Below, piece after piece: positions 18,675 to 28,593 of a stretch of 64,000 nucleotides of DNA (position 1 is the stretch's first letter; every line of letters starts with the position of its first letter). The DNA is from an uncultured bacterium. GTDB lineage: Bacteria > Hydrogenedentota > Hydrogenedentia > Hydrogenedentales > CAILVY01. A model generated the notes under the pieces. It was not told the DNA's origin and ran no database searches. It was given only the letters and a program-made list of their open reading frames with translations. The stretch is from positions 1 through 64,000 of the forward strand of contig CALEDJ010000058.1 in the NCBI GenBank assembly GCA_937951485.1. Direction: 5' to 3'. Position numbers and translations under genes: made by a program.

Positions 18675-21600
18675 ATGAGAACCTGCATGCAATCAAAGCG
18701 CCACGTTGCAAACGCATGGATATTTGTGTGCGTCATGACGTTTTGTTCCCTTGTCGCTCCCTGCGCTTCTGGACAGATTTTGATTGACAGCATCGAAGCA
18801 TTGCAGAAGATTGGCAGCGTTCCGGCGTATCCGTTGCACGGCGACTACCTGCTGACGCAGGACATTGACGCCACGGACACGGCGGCATGGAATGATGGAG
18901 CGGGTTTTGAACCCATCGGAGACGATACCACCCCGTTTACCGGTTTTTTTGACGGCCAGGGCCATGTCATCTCCGGGCTGGTCATCAATCGTCCCGACGA
19001 AGACATGGTGGGGTTGTTCGGTTGTGTGGGTGGCGGCGGCGAGATCAAGGAGGTTGCCTTGGAAGGTGGCATGATTTCCGGAAAAGATGGCGTGGGTGCG
19101 CTGGTCGGAGTGATTATTGCAGGCGGCGTGGCAGGAAATTGCTACGCGGGTACAGCGGTGTTGGGGCGGTTTGCCGTTGGCGGATTGGTCGGGGGCAACC
19201 TTGGCGCTATGACGGAGTGCACAACGGAAAGCATTGTCGAAGGTGAAGATTATATCGGCGGACTGCTTGGACTGAACAATGGTACGCTATCAGGGTGCTC
19301 GGCTGGTGGCGAAGTCACAGGCGATGCAATCGTAGGGGGGCTACTCGGCGCCAACGACGGGGGACTGGTAAGTTCATGCGATGCGGCAACCGAGGTGCGG
19401 GGAAACAGGGCGGTCGGCGGATTGGTGGGCGCGAATACCCCGGGCAGCATGATAACCGAAAGTTATGCGACAGGGTCGGTTGCCGGACACATCGGCGTCG
19501 GGGGTTTGCTGGGATATAACCAGGGTTCGGTGACTGTTTGTTATGCTTCGGGCGCAGCCGTGGGGGATACAGATATCGGTGGATTCGTGGGGTATAACGA
19601 AGACCTGGTGGCGGGATGCTACGCGACCGGCCCAGTGTCGGGCTATTGGGGGGTCGGCGGATTGGTCGGGCGCAACGACGGGCCGGTATCCGTATGTTAT
19701 GCGGCTGGACTGGTCGAAGGCGTTGCCAAAGTGGGCGGATTGATAGGCTACCGGCCAACAGGCGGGGCAGTGTCGGCTTCGTTTTGGGATGTAAAAACCA
19801 GCGGCCAGTACGATTCCGATGGGGGAACCGGTTTTCCTACGGAAGACCTGAGGCATCAGGCGACCTTTACTGCGGCGGGATGGGATTTCATTATTACGTG
19901 GGCAATCCTTGAAGACGTCACCTATCCCTGGTTGCGGGCGCTGCCGCCTGCTTCCGCTACGTTCACGGTGACGCTTCGGTCGGAACACGGCGCCGTTTTG
20001 AGAGAACCGGATGTGAGCGACTATCCCGCCTGGTCAGTGGTGTGGCTGACCGCGACGCCGGACCCTGGCTACGCATTTGCGGGTTGGGCAGGCACCGGCC
20101 TTCCGGGGGAGTCATTGATATTCCACGCCAACCCAATGCCATTTGCCGTTCATCATGATCTTGTGCTGGAGGCCGTATTTCTGCCCATCGGTCCGAAAAC
20201 AGTGGATAGCGTGGCAGATTTGCAGCGAATCGGCAACGATTCCCAGTGGCCTGTCCATTGGTCCTATGTGCTCCAAGACGATATTGACGCCTCCGAAACG
20301 GCGGGATGGAACGAAGGGCGCGGCTTTAGCCCCATAGGGGCATCGGGAATAGCGTTTGCCGGGAAATTTGACGGGCAGGGCCACACCATTTCCGGCCTGG
20401 TCGTTCACCGCCCAGAGGAAGACTACGTCGGACTTTTCGGCGCTGTTGGGAGCGGCGCGGAAATCTTCAATCTTGACCTGGGCGACGGGACGGTTGCAGG
20501 AAAGAACAATGTCGGCGGCTTGGCCGGCCGGAACAGGGGCGCGATGTCCGGATGCCACACCGCATTGGCCGTCGCGGGGAACTATGATGTCGGCGGGCTG
20601 GTCGGCAGGAACGAGGATCCAGGCATGATAACGGATTGCTACGCTTTGGGCACGGTTGCGGGCGGCCGCTTTGCGGGTGGCCTGGTTGGCGCAAATGGCG
20701 GCATGGTCTCCCAAAGTCATGCGGCGGGCGCGGTTTCGGGAACCGATTATGTTGGCGGTCTGATCGGTATCAACGGATTGGAATCCGACGAATGGGGCAC
20801 AATTCTTCCCGGCACGGTGACCAATTGCCATGCAATCGGCGCGGTCTCAGGTAATATCAATATCGGAGGGCTGGTCGGAAAAAACGAATCAGCGTCTGAG
20901 ATAAGCCAGTGCTACGCCACGGGCAGGGTTGAAGGGAATCGCACTCTTGGCGGATTGGCGGGTGCAAACGCAGGGCGGATTACAGACTGCCACGCCGCCG
21001 GCGCGGTCGTTGGCGTGGGAAATAGTGTCGGCGGCTTGGTTGGCGCAAATGATATGGACGGTACGGTGGCGTCATGCCATGCCACGGGAGACGTAGAAAG
21101 CATGGGGGAATATGTTGGTGGTTTGGTGGGGTACAACTGGTACAGCGCACTGACGGGATGTTACGCGACCGGTGCCGTCCGAGGGACAAAAAGCGTCGGC
21201 GGGCTGATCGGGCTGAACCGGGGGGGGGCGGTGGCGCTATGCTATGCGGCGGGCGCGGTTTCGGGATACCTGGAATTGGGGGGCCTGATCGGCTGGCACC
21301 GCGAAGGCACCGTCTTGAAGTCTTTTGCGTCCGGCGCGGTTTGGGGATACAAGCACCTCGGCGGGCTGATCGGCCGTAACGATATGAGCGTGGTGAACGA
21401 TTGCTATGCGCGGGGGGCCGTTTCCGGTTTTGAGGGAATCGGGGGACTGGCGGGATGGAACGCGAGCAGCGAGGTGAAGTATTGCTACGCCGTTGGTGTG
21501 GTTTCCGGCTACGCGGACGTCGGCGGGTTGGTCGGCGAAGATGCCGCCGGCACCGTGACGTCTTCGTTTTGGGACGTGGAAACGAGCGGCCAGGCAAGTT

Positions 21601-22064
21601 CCGCCGGCGGCGGGACCGGGCTGCCCACCGAAGAGATGATGCTGCAAAGCACCTTCGAGACGAGGGGATGGGATTTCACCGAAATCTGGGGGATTCTTGA
21701 AAGCATTTCATATCCTTTCCTCCTTTGGATGCCGGAGGAGCAAGAGCGCTACCACAGCGCGGATCAGGATGCCGACAACATCATCAGTCTTTCCGAGTTA
21801 TTGCGCGTGATCCAGTTCTACAACAGCGGCGGCCTCCACTGCGCCGAACCGCCGGAGAGCACCGAGGACGGCTATGCGCCAGGGGAAGAGCCGGCGCAAG
21901 AGGGTTGCACTCCGCATAGTTCCGACTATAATCCGCAGGATTGGGCGATCAGCCTTTCCGAATTGCTCCGCATCATCCAATTCTTCAATGCCGGCGGCTA
22001 CCACGACTGCCCGGATGCGGCCCCGCCCACGGAGGACGGCTACTGCGTCGGCCTGCCGCTGTAA
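18675..22064 (+). CDS. Secreted GLUG-repeat protein with two GLUG blocks, an InlB-B-like repeat linker and a tandem dockerin-like tail
   Basis: ~20 units of VGGLVGxNxGxVxxCYAxGxVxG; two repeats of IxLSELLRxIQFxNxGGxHxC at C-terminus; N-terminal signal peptide. Confidence 0.9.
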   Translation: MRTCMQSKRHVANAWIFVCVMTFCSLVAPCASGQILIDSIEALQKIGSVPAYPLHGDYLLTQDIDATDTAAWNDGAGFEPIGDDTTPFTGFFDGQGHVISGLVINRPDEDMVGLFGCVGGGGEIKEVALEGGMISGKDGVGALVGVIIAGGVAGNCYAGTAVLGRFAVGGLVGGNLGAMTECTTESIVEGEDYIGGLLGLNNGTLSGCSAGGEVTGDAIVGGLLGANDGGLVSSCDAATEVRGNRAVGGLVGANTPGSMITESYATGSVAGHIGVGGLLGYNQGSVTVCYASGAAVGDTDIGGFVGYNEDLVAGCYATGPVSGYWGVGGLVGRNDGPVSVCYAAGLVEGVAKVGGLIGYRPTGGAVSASFWDVKTSGQYDSDGGTGFPTEDLRHQATFTAAGWDFIITWAILEDVTYPWLRALPPASATFTVTLRSEHGAVLREPDVSDYPAWSVVWLTATPDPGYAFAGWAGTGLPGESLIFHANPMPFAVHHDLVLEAVFLPIGPKTVDSVADLQRIGNDSQWPVHWSYVLQDDIDASETAGWNEGRGFSPIGASGIAFAGKFDGQGHTISGLVVHRPEEDYVGLFGAVGSGAEIFNLDLGDGTVAGKNNVGGLAGRNRGAMSGCHTALAVAGNYDVGGLVGRNEDPGMITDCYALGTVAGGRFAGGLVGANGGMVSQSHAAGAVSGTDYVGGLIGINGLESDEWGTILPGTVTNCHAIGAVSGNINIGGLVGKNESASEISQCYATGRVEGNRTLGGLAGANAGRITDCHAAGAVVGVGNSVGGLVGANDMDGTVASCHATGDVESMGEYVGGLVGYNWYSALTGCYATGAVRGTKSVGGLIGLNRGGAVALCYAAGAVSGYLELGGLIGWHREGTVLKSFASGAVWGYKHLGGLIGRNDMSVVNDCYARGAVSGFEGIGGLAGWNASSEVKYCYAVGVVSGYADVGGLVGEDAAGTVTSSFWDVETSGQASSAGGGTGLPTEEMMLQSTFETRGWDFTEIWGILESISYPFLLWMPEEQERYHSADQDADNIISLSELLRVIQFYNSGGLHCAEPPESTEDGYAPGEEPAQEGCTPHSSDYNPQDWAISLSELLRIIQFFNAGGYHDCPDAAPPTEDGYCVGLPL

Positions 22065-22225
22065 GGGGGGTAGTGGCGATCAGCGTAATGGAACCCACCG
22101 TTGCGCTTGGGAAGTCTCACAGACCTGTATCCGTCAGAAATCCCGCAATTTGCGGAAACGCCGCCCCAACGGTAGAATGACGCACCAGTTACCAGGGGTT
22201 TGCAACGATAAGGAACACCAAGATT

Positions 22226-23650
22226 ATGGCACGGAAGAGCACTGCAAAACAGACGATGGCGCTGCTGGTGGGCAACCGGGGCTTTTTCCCCGATGCGTTG
22301 GCCCGGGAAGGCTATGAATTCATGACGAAACTGCTGGCCCAAAAGGGGTACAAGGTGGTTTCGCCTTCCCCGGCGGATACCAAATTCGGCGCGGTGGAAA
22401 CGTGGGAAGACGCGAAAAAGTGCGCGGAGATTTTTCGACTGCACCGCGAAGCCATTGACGGGGTGATCGTCACCCTCCCCAATTTCGGCGACGAGCGCGG
22501 CGTGGCGGACACGCTGAAACTGGCGGGGCTGGATGTGCCGGTGCTGATTCACGCCTGGGGCGACACGGCGGAAAAGATGACCATCAAGCACCGCCGGGAT
22601 TCCTTCTGCGGCAAGATGAGCGTCTGCAATAACCTCGTGCAGTATCGCATCCCCTTCACCTTGACTTTGCAACACACGATGGACCCCGCGACAGAGGCGT
22701 TCGCTCAGGACCTGGAATTCTTTGCAGCGGTCTGCCGTGTGGTGAAGGGCATGCGCAGATGCCGGGTTGGAGCGCTCGGCGCGCGTCCGGCCGCGTTCAA
22801 CACCGTCCGTTACAGCGAGAAACTCCTGCAGGAAAGCGGCATCACGGTCGAGACGCTGGATTTGTCCGAGGCCTTTGGCCGGGCGGAAAAACTCAAGGAT
22901 ACGGACCCGGCGGTGAAGGCGCGCGTACAGGCGATCAGTGAGTATGCGCCGTCCAGGCATGTGCCCAAGGCCGCCATTCTAAAGATGGCGAAGTTCGCGA
23001 TTGTCATGGACGAGTGGATGCAGGCGGCGAGCCTGGACGTGACGGCCGTGCAATGCTGGACCTCCATGGAGGAGTTCTTCGGCGTGGTGCCCTGCACCTG
23101 CATGAGCATGCTGAGCGAGGCGCTGAAATCCTCGGCCTGCGAAGTGGACGTCTGCGGCGCGGTCGCCATGCACGCGCTGGCGCTCGCATCAAGAACCCCC
23201 AGCGCCCTCCTCGACTGGAACAACAACTACGGCGATGACCCCGACAAGTGCGTCGCGTTCCATTGTTCCAACCTGCCCAAGTCCTTTTTCGAATCCGCGG
23301 GCATGGACTACCAGGAAATCATCGCGGGCACCGTCGGCAAGCAGAACACCTACGGCACCATCGTGGGCCGCATCGCGCCGGGGCCGTTCACCTTCGCGCG
23401 CGTCAGCACCTTCGACAACGAAGGCGTCATCGGCGCGTATGTGGGCGAGGGCCGTTTCACGGACGACAAGATGCAGACTTTCGGCGGCTACGGCGTGGTC
23501 GAAATCCCCGATTTGCAGGAACTCCTCCGGCATATTTGTGAAAACGGCTTTGAACACCACGTTGCGATGAACAAGAGCCGCGTCGCGCGGTCGGTCTATG
23601 AAGCCTTCGACACCTATCTTGGATGGGATGTTTACTGGCACGGAGGCTGA
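22226..23650 (+). CDS. L-fucose/L-arabinose isomerase family protein
   Basis: VGNRGFFPDALAREGYEFMTKLLAQKGYKVVSPSPADTKFGAVETWEDAKKCAEIFR... Confidence 0.88.
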   Translation: MARKSTAKQTMALLVGNRGFFPDALAREGYEFMTKLLAQKGYKVVSPSPADTKFGAVETWEDAKKCAEIFRLHREAIDGVIVTLPNFGDERGVADTLKLAGLDVPVLIHAWGDTAEKMTIKHRRDSFCGKMSVCNNLVQYRIPFTLTLQHTMDPATEAFAQDLEFFAAVCRVVKGMRRCRVGALGARPAAFNTVRYSEKLLQESGITVETLDLSEAFGRAEKLKDTDPAVKARVQAISEYAPSRHVPKAAILKMAKFAIVMDEWMQAASLDVTAVQCWTSMEEFFGVVPCTCMSMLSEALKSSACEVDVCGAVAMHALALASRTPSALLDWNNNYGDDPDKCVAFHCSNLPKSFFESAGMDYQEIIAGTVGKQNTYGTIVGRIAPGPFTFARVSTFDNEGVIGAYVGEGRFTDDKMQTFGGYGVVEIPDLQELLRHICENGFEHHVAMNKSRVARSVYEAFDTYLGWDVYWHGG

Positions 23651-23710
23651 AGAGCCGCTGCCTGACGCCGAGGCGCTGACTATTCCGATCCAGAGGAGAC
23701 GTATCAGATC

Positions 23711-24955
23711 ATGCATTCCATTCGGTTTTGTTTGTTCATGCTGCTCTTGCCCGCAGGCGGCGTGATGAGCCAAGAGATCATCAGGACATCGGCGATTGCG
23801 CCGGATGATCCCCTGTTGCCCGACGGATTTCGTATCGCGGCGCATCTCGATTGCGGCAATCAGACGCAGATCGCGCAAGAAACAGGACCGCGCATCGCGG
23901 TGGTCTCCGGCGAGGCTTATCACTTTCCGGGAATCGAGGGACCGCTGGCTGCGGCAGCCTGTTCCAAAGATCAGGTGGTGATCGCCGTGAGCGGAATGGC
24001 TCCGGATACGGAATACGTGCTTGGGTTCACCTGGTGGGATGCGAACGAGCAAGGACGCGTTCAGTCCGTGCGTTTTCAGGCGGGCGAGGGGGACGGATGG
24101 CAGACGGTGCTGCCGCCGGTGCGCGCCTGCGCATATCTAATGGACAAATCCACCTGGGCGCGGGTGTTGCTGCCCATTACGGAGGAATATCGCGAAGATG
24201 GCCAGGCGCAGGTTGCGTTTGTGCGCGAAGCGGGACCCGATGCGGTCGTCAACGAGATCTGGCTGTTGGAAAGGGCCGAATCTTCCACGCGCAAGCGCGT
24301 GCTGATTGTTACCGGCGACGACTATGTGGGGCACCGTTGGCGTGAAACCGCCCCGTATCTGGCCAATCTGATCCGCGAAGATGAACGCCTGGAGGTTTCC
24401 ATCACGGAATGCCCCGCCATTTATGGTTCGCCGTTGCTCGATTACTACGACGCCACCGTGATTCATTTTAAGGACTATGCCGAGCGCCTGCCGTTGGGAT
24501 CGGAAACACGAACGGGCCTGGAACGCCATATCGCCGGCGGACGCGGCCTGGTCATCACGCATTTCGGGTGCGGCGCGTTTCAGGAGTGGGATGGTTTCGT
24601 GAAGATTGCCGGGCGCGTCTGGAATCCCGCAATGCGCGCCCATGACCCCCACGGCCTTTTTGAAGTGCGCATCGCCGACGCAACGCATCCCATCACCCGT
24701 GACATGGAGGCCTTCACGGTGGAGGATGAACTGTACACCTGCCTCGACGGCGAGACGCCCATCCGCGTATTGTTCGAGGCGACCTCTGTCGTGGACCAGC
24801 AGGTTTATCCGATTGGTTTCGTGGTGGAAGGAACGCCGGGGCGCGTTTTTCACGGCACCCTCGGTCACGATGTCCGCGCGTTCAGCGCGCCCGGCGCGCG
24901 CGCCATGTACTGTCGCGCCGCGGCGTGGACGGCGGGCCTTGACCCCGCACCGTGA
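23711..24955 (+). CDS. Secreted ThuA domain-containing protein
   Basis: Signal peptide; RVLIVTGDDYVGHRWRETAPYLANLIRED...RGLVITHFGCGAF. Confidence 0.88.
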   Translation: MHSIRFCLFMLLLPAGGVMSQEIIRTSAIAPDDPLLPDGFRIAAHLDCGNQTQIAQETGPRIAVVSGEAYHFPGIEGPLAAAACSKDQVVIAVSGMAPDTEYVLGFTWWDANEQGRVQSVRFQAGEGDGWQTVLPPVRACAYLMDKSTWARVLLPITEEYREDGQAQVAFVREAGPDAVVNEIWLLERAESSTRKRVLIVTGDDYVGHRWRETAPYLANLIREDERLEVSITECPAIYGSPLLDYYDATVIHFKDYAERLPLGSETRTGLERHIAGGRGLVITHFGCGAFQEWDGFVKIAGRVWNPAMRAHDPHGLFEVRIADATHPITRDMEAFTVEDELYTCLDGETPIRVLFEATSVVDQQVYPIGFVVEGTPGRVFHGTLGHDVRAFSAPGARAMYCRAAAWTAGLDPAP

Positions 24956-24973
24956 CCAAATGAAAGAGAATGT

Positions 24974-25912
24974 ATGAAACGATTCATCGCAAAGCATTCC
25001 CCGCTGTTCATTCTGGCTGCGTTGTGCCTGCTGCTTGCCGTCATGTCACCGCAATTCCGCAGTTGGGCCAATCTGCAGGATGTCAGCGGCCGCACCGCCG
25101 TCATCGGCATTATCGCGGTGGGGGAATTGCTGGTCATCCTCACGGCCAACATTGACCTGTCCGTCGGCAGCGTCGCGGCCGTCAGCAGCGTGGTGGGCTG
25201 CATGGCGATGAAAGAATGGGACTTCCCGGTGCCGTTGGGCGTGGCGGCGGGCATGCTCACCGGCCTGCTCTGCGGGTGCATCAACGGCTTCTTCGTCACC
25301 AAGGGCCGCATCCCCGCATTCATTGTCACTCTGGGCATGATGATGGCCGCGCGCGGCGCAACGTTGATTCTCTCCGGCGGCAAGCCCGTATTCGGCCTGC
25401 CGGCCTCTTTCGGCTGGTTGGGCGGTTCGGTGGTCTGGTGGATGCCGGTTTGCATCACGCTGGCCGTCGTCATCCTCTTTGCGGTCGTGTTGAACATGAC
25501 GCGCTTCGGGCGCGCCCTCTACGCAACCGGCGGCAGCCTGCAGGCCGCCCGCCTCTCCGGCATCAACGTGGACCGCGTGCGCGCCGGCGCGTTTGCGCTG
25601 TGCGGACTTCTGGCGGGCGCGGCGGGCATGATACTCGCCTCGCGCACCAGCGTCGCCTCGCCCAATGCCGCAGAAATGTATGAATTGGACGCCATCGCCG
25701 CCTGTGTCATCGGCGGCGCAAGCCTGATGGGCGGCGAAGGGGGCGCATTCGCCGCGCTTGCGGGCGCGCTGATCATGATGGTGCTCCGCAATTTCTGCAC
25801 CCTCGAAGACATCAACTTCTATTGGCAGCAGGTCTTGGTGGGCAGCCTTGTCATCGCCCTCGTTTTCTACGACAACCGCCGCAAACGCAAAGCGGGACTT
25901 CTGAGGGATTGA
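24974..25912 (+). CDS. ABC transporter permease, RbsC-type
   Basis: MSPQFRSWANLQDVSGRTAVIGIIAVGELLVILTANIDLSVGSVAAVSSV. Confidence 0.93.
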   Translation: MKRFIAKHSPLFILAALCLLLAVMSPQFRSWANLQDVSGRTAVIGIIAVGELLVILTANIDLSVGSVAAVSSVVGCMAMKEWDFPVPLGVAAGMLTGLLCGCINGFFVTKGRIPAFIVTLGMMMAARGATLILSGGKPVFGLPASFGWLGGSVVWWMPVCITLAVVILFAVVLNMTRFGRALYATGGSLQAARLSGINVDRVRAGAFALCGLLAGAAGMILASRTSVASPNAAEMYELDAIAACVIGGASLMGGEGGAFAALAGALIMMVLRNFCTLEDINFYWQQVLVGSLVIALVFYDNRRKRKAGLLRD

Positions 25913-25942
25913 TTGACCTGAACCGGCAGGCGGGGAGGAGGA

Positions 25943-26365
25943 ATGAACATGGTGTTTCAGGAATCGTTGACCTTTGACACAAAAAACTCCGGCGACATGC
26001 GCGACATTACCCGGCAGGTGCAGGCCATACTCGACCGGTCAGGCATCCGCACAGGAATTGCCCATGTCTTCAATGTCGGCAGTACGGCCGCTGTCGGCAC
26101 GATTGAATTTGAACCAGGGTTGGAAAAGGACCTGCCCCGCGAATTGGGCCGGCTTTTCCCCCCCGGGCGGCATTACGGCCATGAAGCCGCCTGGCATGAC
26201 GGCAACGGCCATTCCCACTTGCAGGCGACATTGCTGGGACCCGATTGCACCGTGCCCGTTCAGGACGGCCGCCTCAAACTCGGCGTCTGGCAACAACTCT
26301 TCCATTTGGAGTGCGATATCAAGCCTCGCCGCCGCGAAGTCATGGTGACGATTGTCGGCGAATAG
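25943..26365 (+). CDS. YjbQ family protein (secondary thiamine-phosphate synthase-like)
   Basis: DITRQVQAILDRSGIRTGIAHVFNVGSTAAVGTIEFEPGLEKDL...HGNGHSHLQATLLG. Confidence 0.9.
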   Translation: MNMVFQESLTFDTKNSGDMRDITRQVQAILDRSGIRTGIAHVFNVGSTAAVGTIEFEPGLEKDLPRELGRLFPPGRHYGHEAAWHDGNGHSHLQATLLGPDCTVPVQDGRLKLGVWQQLFHLECDIKPRRREVMVTIVGE

Positions 26366-26397
26366 TCGGCGCCACCAATCTGGCGTCCTAAGAATTG

Positions 26398-27219
26398 TTA
26401 TTTTTCCGGGTCATCCCCCAGCAGCAGGCGCAGCACGGCGTTGGCCTGGTGGTGCGCGGCCACGCCGACACGCGGCGCCATCAGACCAGTACCGGGCGCG
26501 GCCGCCGTATTCAGGTCGCCCACCACCACCATCGCTTTTCCCATGCGCCGCGTTATCACCGTGTTCGCGGGAAGATGTCCCGCCAGCCCCGACGCGAGTA
26601 CGATGGGCCGGTCCGGAAAGGCGCGCCCATAACTCTCCGCTATCATTGCCTTCACCTCCGCAGTGTCGAAAGCCTCGACCACTACATCCACATCGCCGAA
26701 AATCTGCGGCACGTTTTCGGCGGTCAGCCGTACGCAGTGGGTTTCGATGCGGACATAGGGGTTGATTCGGCGCAGATTGACGGCGCAGGCTTCCGTTTTA
26801 AGCATTCCGATCTGATCAACAAAGTATTGCTGCCGGTTCAAATTGCTCGGCTCTACCACGTCAAAATCCGCCAGGACCAATCGTCCCACCCCGATGCGCG
26901 CCAGCGCCACCGCGACGGCGGAACCCAAGCCGCCCAATCCAGCGATGCCCACCGCGGCTTTTTTCAACACGGCGTGTATGCCGGGCGTATGCCGCGCCGC
27001 CATCAACGCCTCCAACTCCGCTTCGCCGGGCATCTCCCCCCGCCGGATCAGCACCACGGCATCGCCGGGTGACAAGGCACGGTCTTCGTTGATGGGATAT
27101 CCGTTCACGACCATGACATCCGCGTCGGGTTTGTACTGTTGACGCAACGCATACAATGTGCAATGCGCCGGCACGCGGACGGCCTGTTCGCAAAGCATTA
27201 TCTCCATTTCATCCGACAT
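26398..27219 (-). CDS. thiF: ThiF-type adenylyltransferase with N-terminal ThiS-like domain
   Basis: N-term VMVVNGYPINEDRALSPGDAVVLIRRGEMP (ThiS-like) followed by VGIAGLGGLGSAVAVALARIGVGRLVLADFDVVEPSNLNRQQY. Confidence 0.88.
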   Translation of the reverse strand: MSDEMEIMLCEQAVRVPAHCTLYALRQQYKPDADVMVVNGYPINEDRALSPGDAVVLIRRGEMPGEAELEALMAARHTPGIHAVLKKAAVGIAGLGGLGSAVAVALARIGVGRLVLADFDVVEPSNLNRQQYFVDQIGMLKTEACAVNLRRINPYVRIETHCVRLTAENVPQIFGDVDVVVEAFDTAEVKAMIAESYGRAFPDRPIVLASGLAGHLPANTVITRRMGKAMVVVGDLNTAAAPGTGLMAPRVGVAAHHQANAVLRLLLGDDPEK

Positions 27220-27498
27220 CCGCGAACTCCTTCAAGATCAAGGGACGCAGCCTTTCGTCCCAGAGAGAGAGACAACAGCATACAGGATTCTACGCCGGGC
27301 TGGACAAATTGTGTTGTTCGAGGGACTGTGCTTGTTGTCCTTTTCGTCTTTTCCCTGTGAATTTGTCCCTGCCCTGCATGTATGGTAAAGTTTCCCCAAA
27401 AAATGCGTCGGGGGCATTTATCAAAACATACGATTACCGGCGCGCAGATGCCGGTTCGGGTTATTCTCAACCGAAAACGGACACAGGAGGAAACACAT

Positions 27499-28509
27499 AT
27501 GGTTCGCATTGCGGGTATTGTGGCGTTGTCTTTGGCGTTGCTGGCGGGATACGCCGTCGCCGATGACGATGATTTTATCATGGGCAATTATCACGGCCGG
27601 TTCGATACAGACGCCCGGCAGGCGCGCACCGTGCGCGCCGAGGTTGCCGCGACCGCAAAATTGCGCTATCGCGCCGTGTTCCATATCGGAGGCGAGGGGC
27701 TGGACACCCGGCGGGTGGAAATCACCGGCAAGCGTGACCGGGAGGAAGACAAACACGCCGCGTTCTCCGGGGAAGTGGACCTCGGCGAAGCGTTGGGCGG
27801 TTTGTATGCCATAGAGGGACGCATTGAAAATGAAACCTTCGCTGGAACCCTCAAGGGCAAGGGTCGCCGTGCCGAAACGGCGGCATTCACCCTGAAGCGC
27901 GTCTTTCTGGAACCGCCCACGCGGGGCATGGCGCCCCCGGAAGGGGCCGTTGTCCTCATGGACGGCCAGAGCATGGACGCCTGGCATACGCTGCCGCATT
28001 GGCAACTGCTGGGCGACGGCAGCGCCCAAGTCGTGCCGACCAATCTGGTCAGTAAACAGGAATTCGGCGACGCATTGATTCATGTCGAATTCCTTATCCC
28101 CTTCATGCCCAACGCAACCGGCCAAGCGCGCGGAAACAGCGGCGTTTATGTGCAGGGTCGCTATGAGGTTCAGGTGCTCGACAGTTTCGCGGACCTGCCT
28201 GCAGACAATCTCTGCGGCGGCATCTACAAGAAGGCTGTGCCTTTGGTCTGCGCCTCGCTGCCGCCATTGCAATGGCAGACCTACGACATCACCTTCCGCG
28301 CGCCGCGCTTCGACGCCAACGGCAACAAGATTCAGCACGCGGAAATCACCGTCGTGCACAACGGCATCACCATCCATGACAATGTGGTTCTTGACGGAGT
28401 GACTGCCGGCGGTGTCAGTGCGGAGGAAGCCCCCGCGGGTCCGCTGATGTTGCAGGATCACGGTGATCCTGTCCGTTTCCGCAATATCTGGGTGAAGCCG
28501 CTGGACTAA
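27499..28509 (+). CDS. Secreted DUF1080 (3-keto-disaccharide hydrolase-like) protein
   Basis: VLMDGQSMDAWHTLPHWQLLGDGSAQVV...NSGVYVQGRYEVQVLDSF...GPLMLQDHGDPVRFRNIWVKPL. Confidence 0.92.
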   Translation: MVRIAGIVALSLALLAGYAVADDDDFIMGNYHGRFDTDARQARTVRAEVAATAKLRYRAVFHIGGEGLDTRRVEITGKRDREEDKHAAFSGEVDLGEALGGLYAIEGRIENETFAGTLKGKGRRAETAAFTLKRVFLEPPTRGMAPPEGAVVLMDGQSMDAWHTLPHWQLLGDGSAQVVPTNLVSKQEFGDALIHVEFLIPFMPNATGQARGNSGVYVQGRYEVQVLDSFADLPADNLCGGIYKKAVPLVCASLPPLQWQTYDITFRAPRFDANGNKIQHAEITVVHNGITIHDNVVLDGVTAGGVSAEEAPAGPLMLQDHGDPVRFRNIWVKPLD

Positions 28510-28593
28510 TCAAAGGTGCCAGTCGCGCCCGGCGGGTATGCGGCGCATGCCGCATGCTTCGCCCAAGCCCGGAGACAGGAAAAAGGGTTGCCC

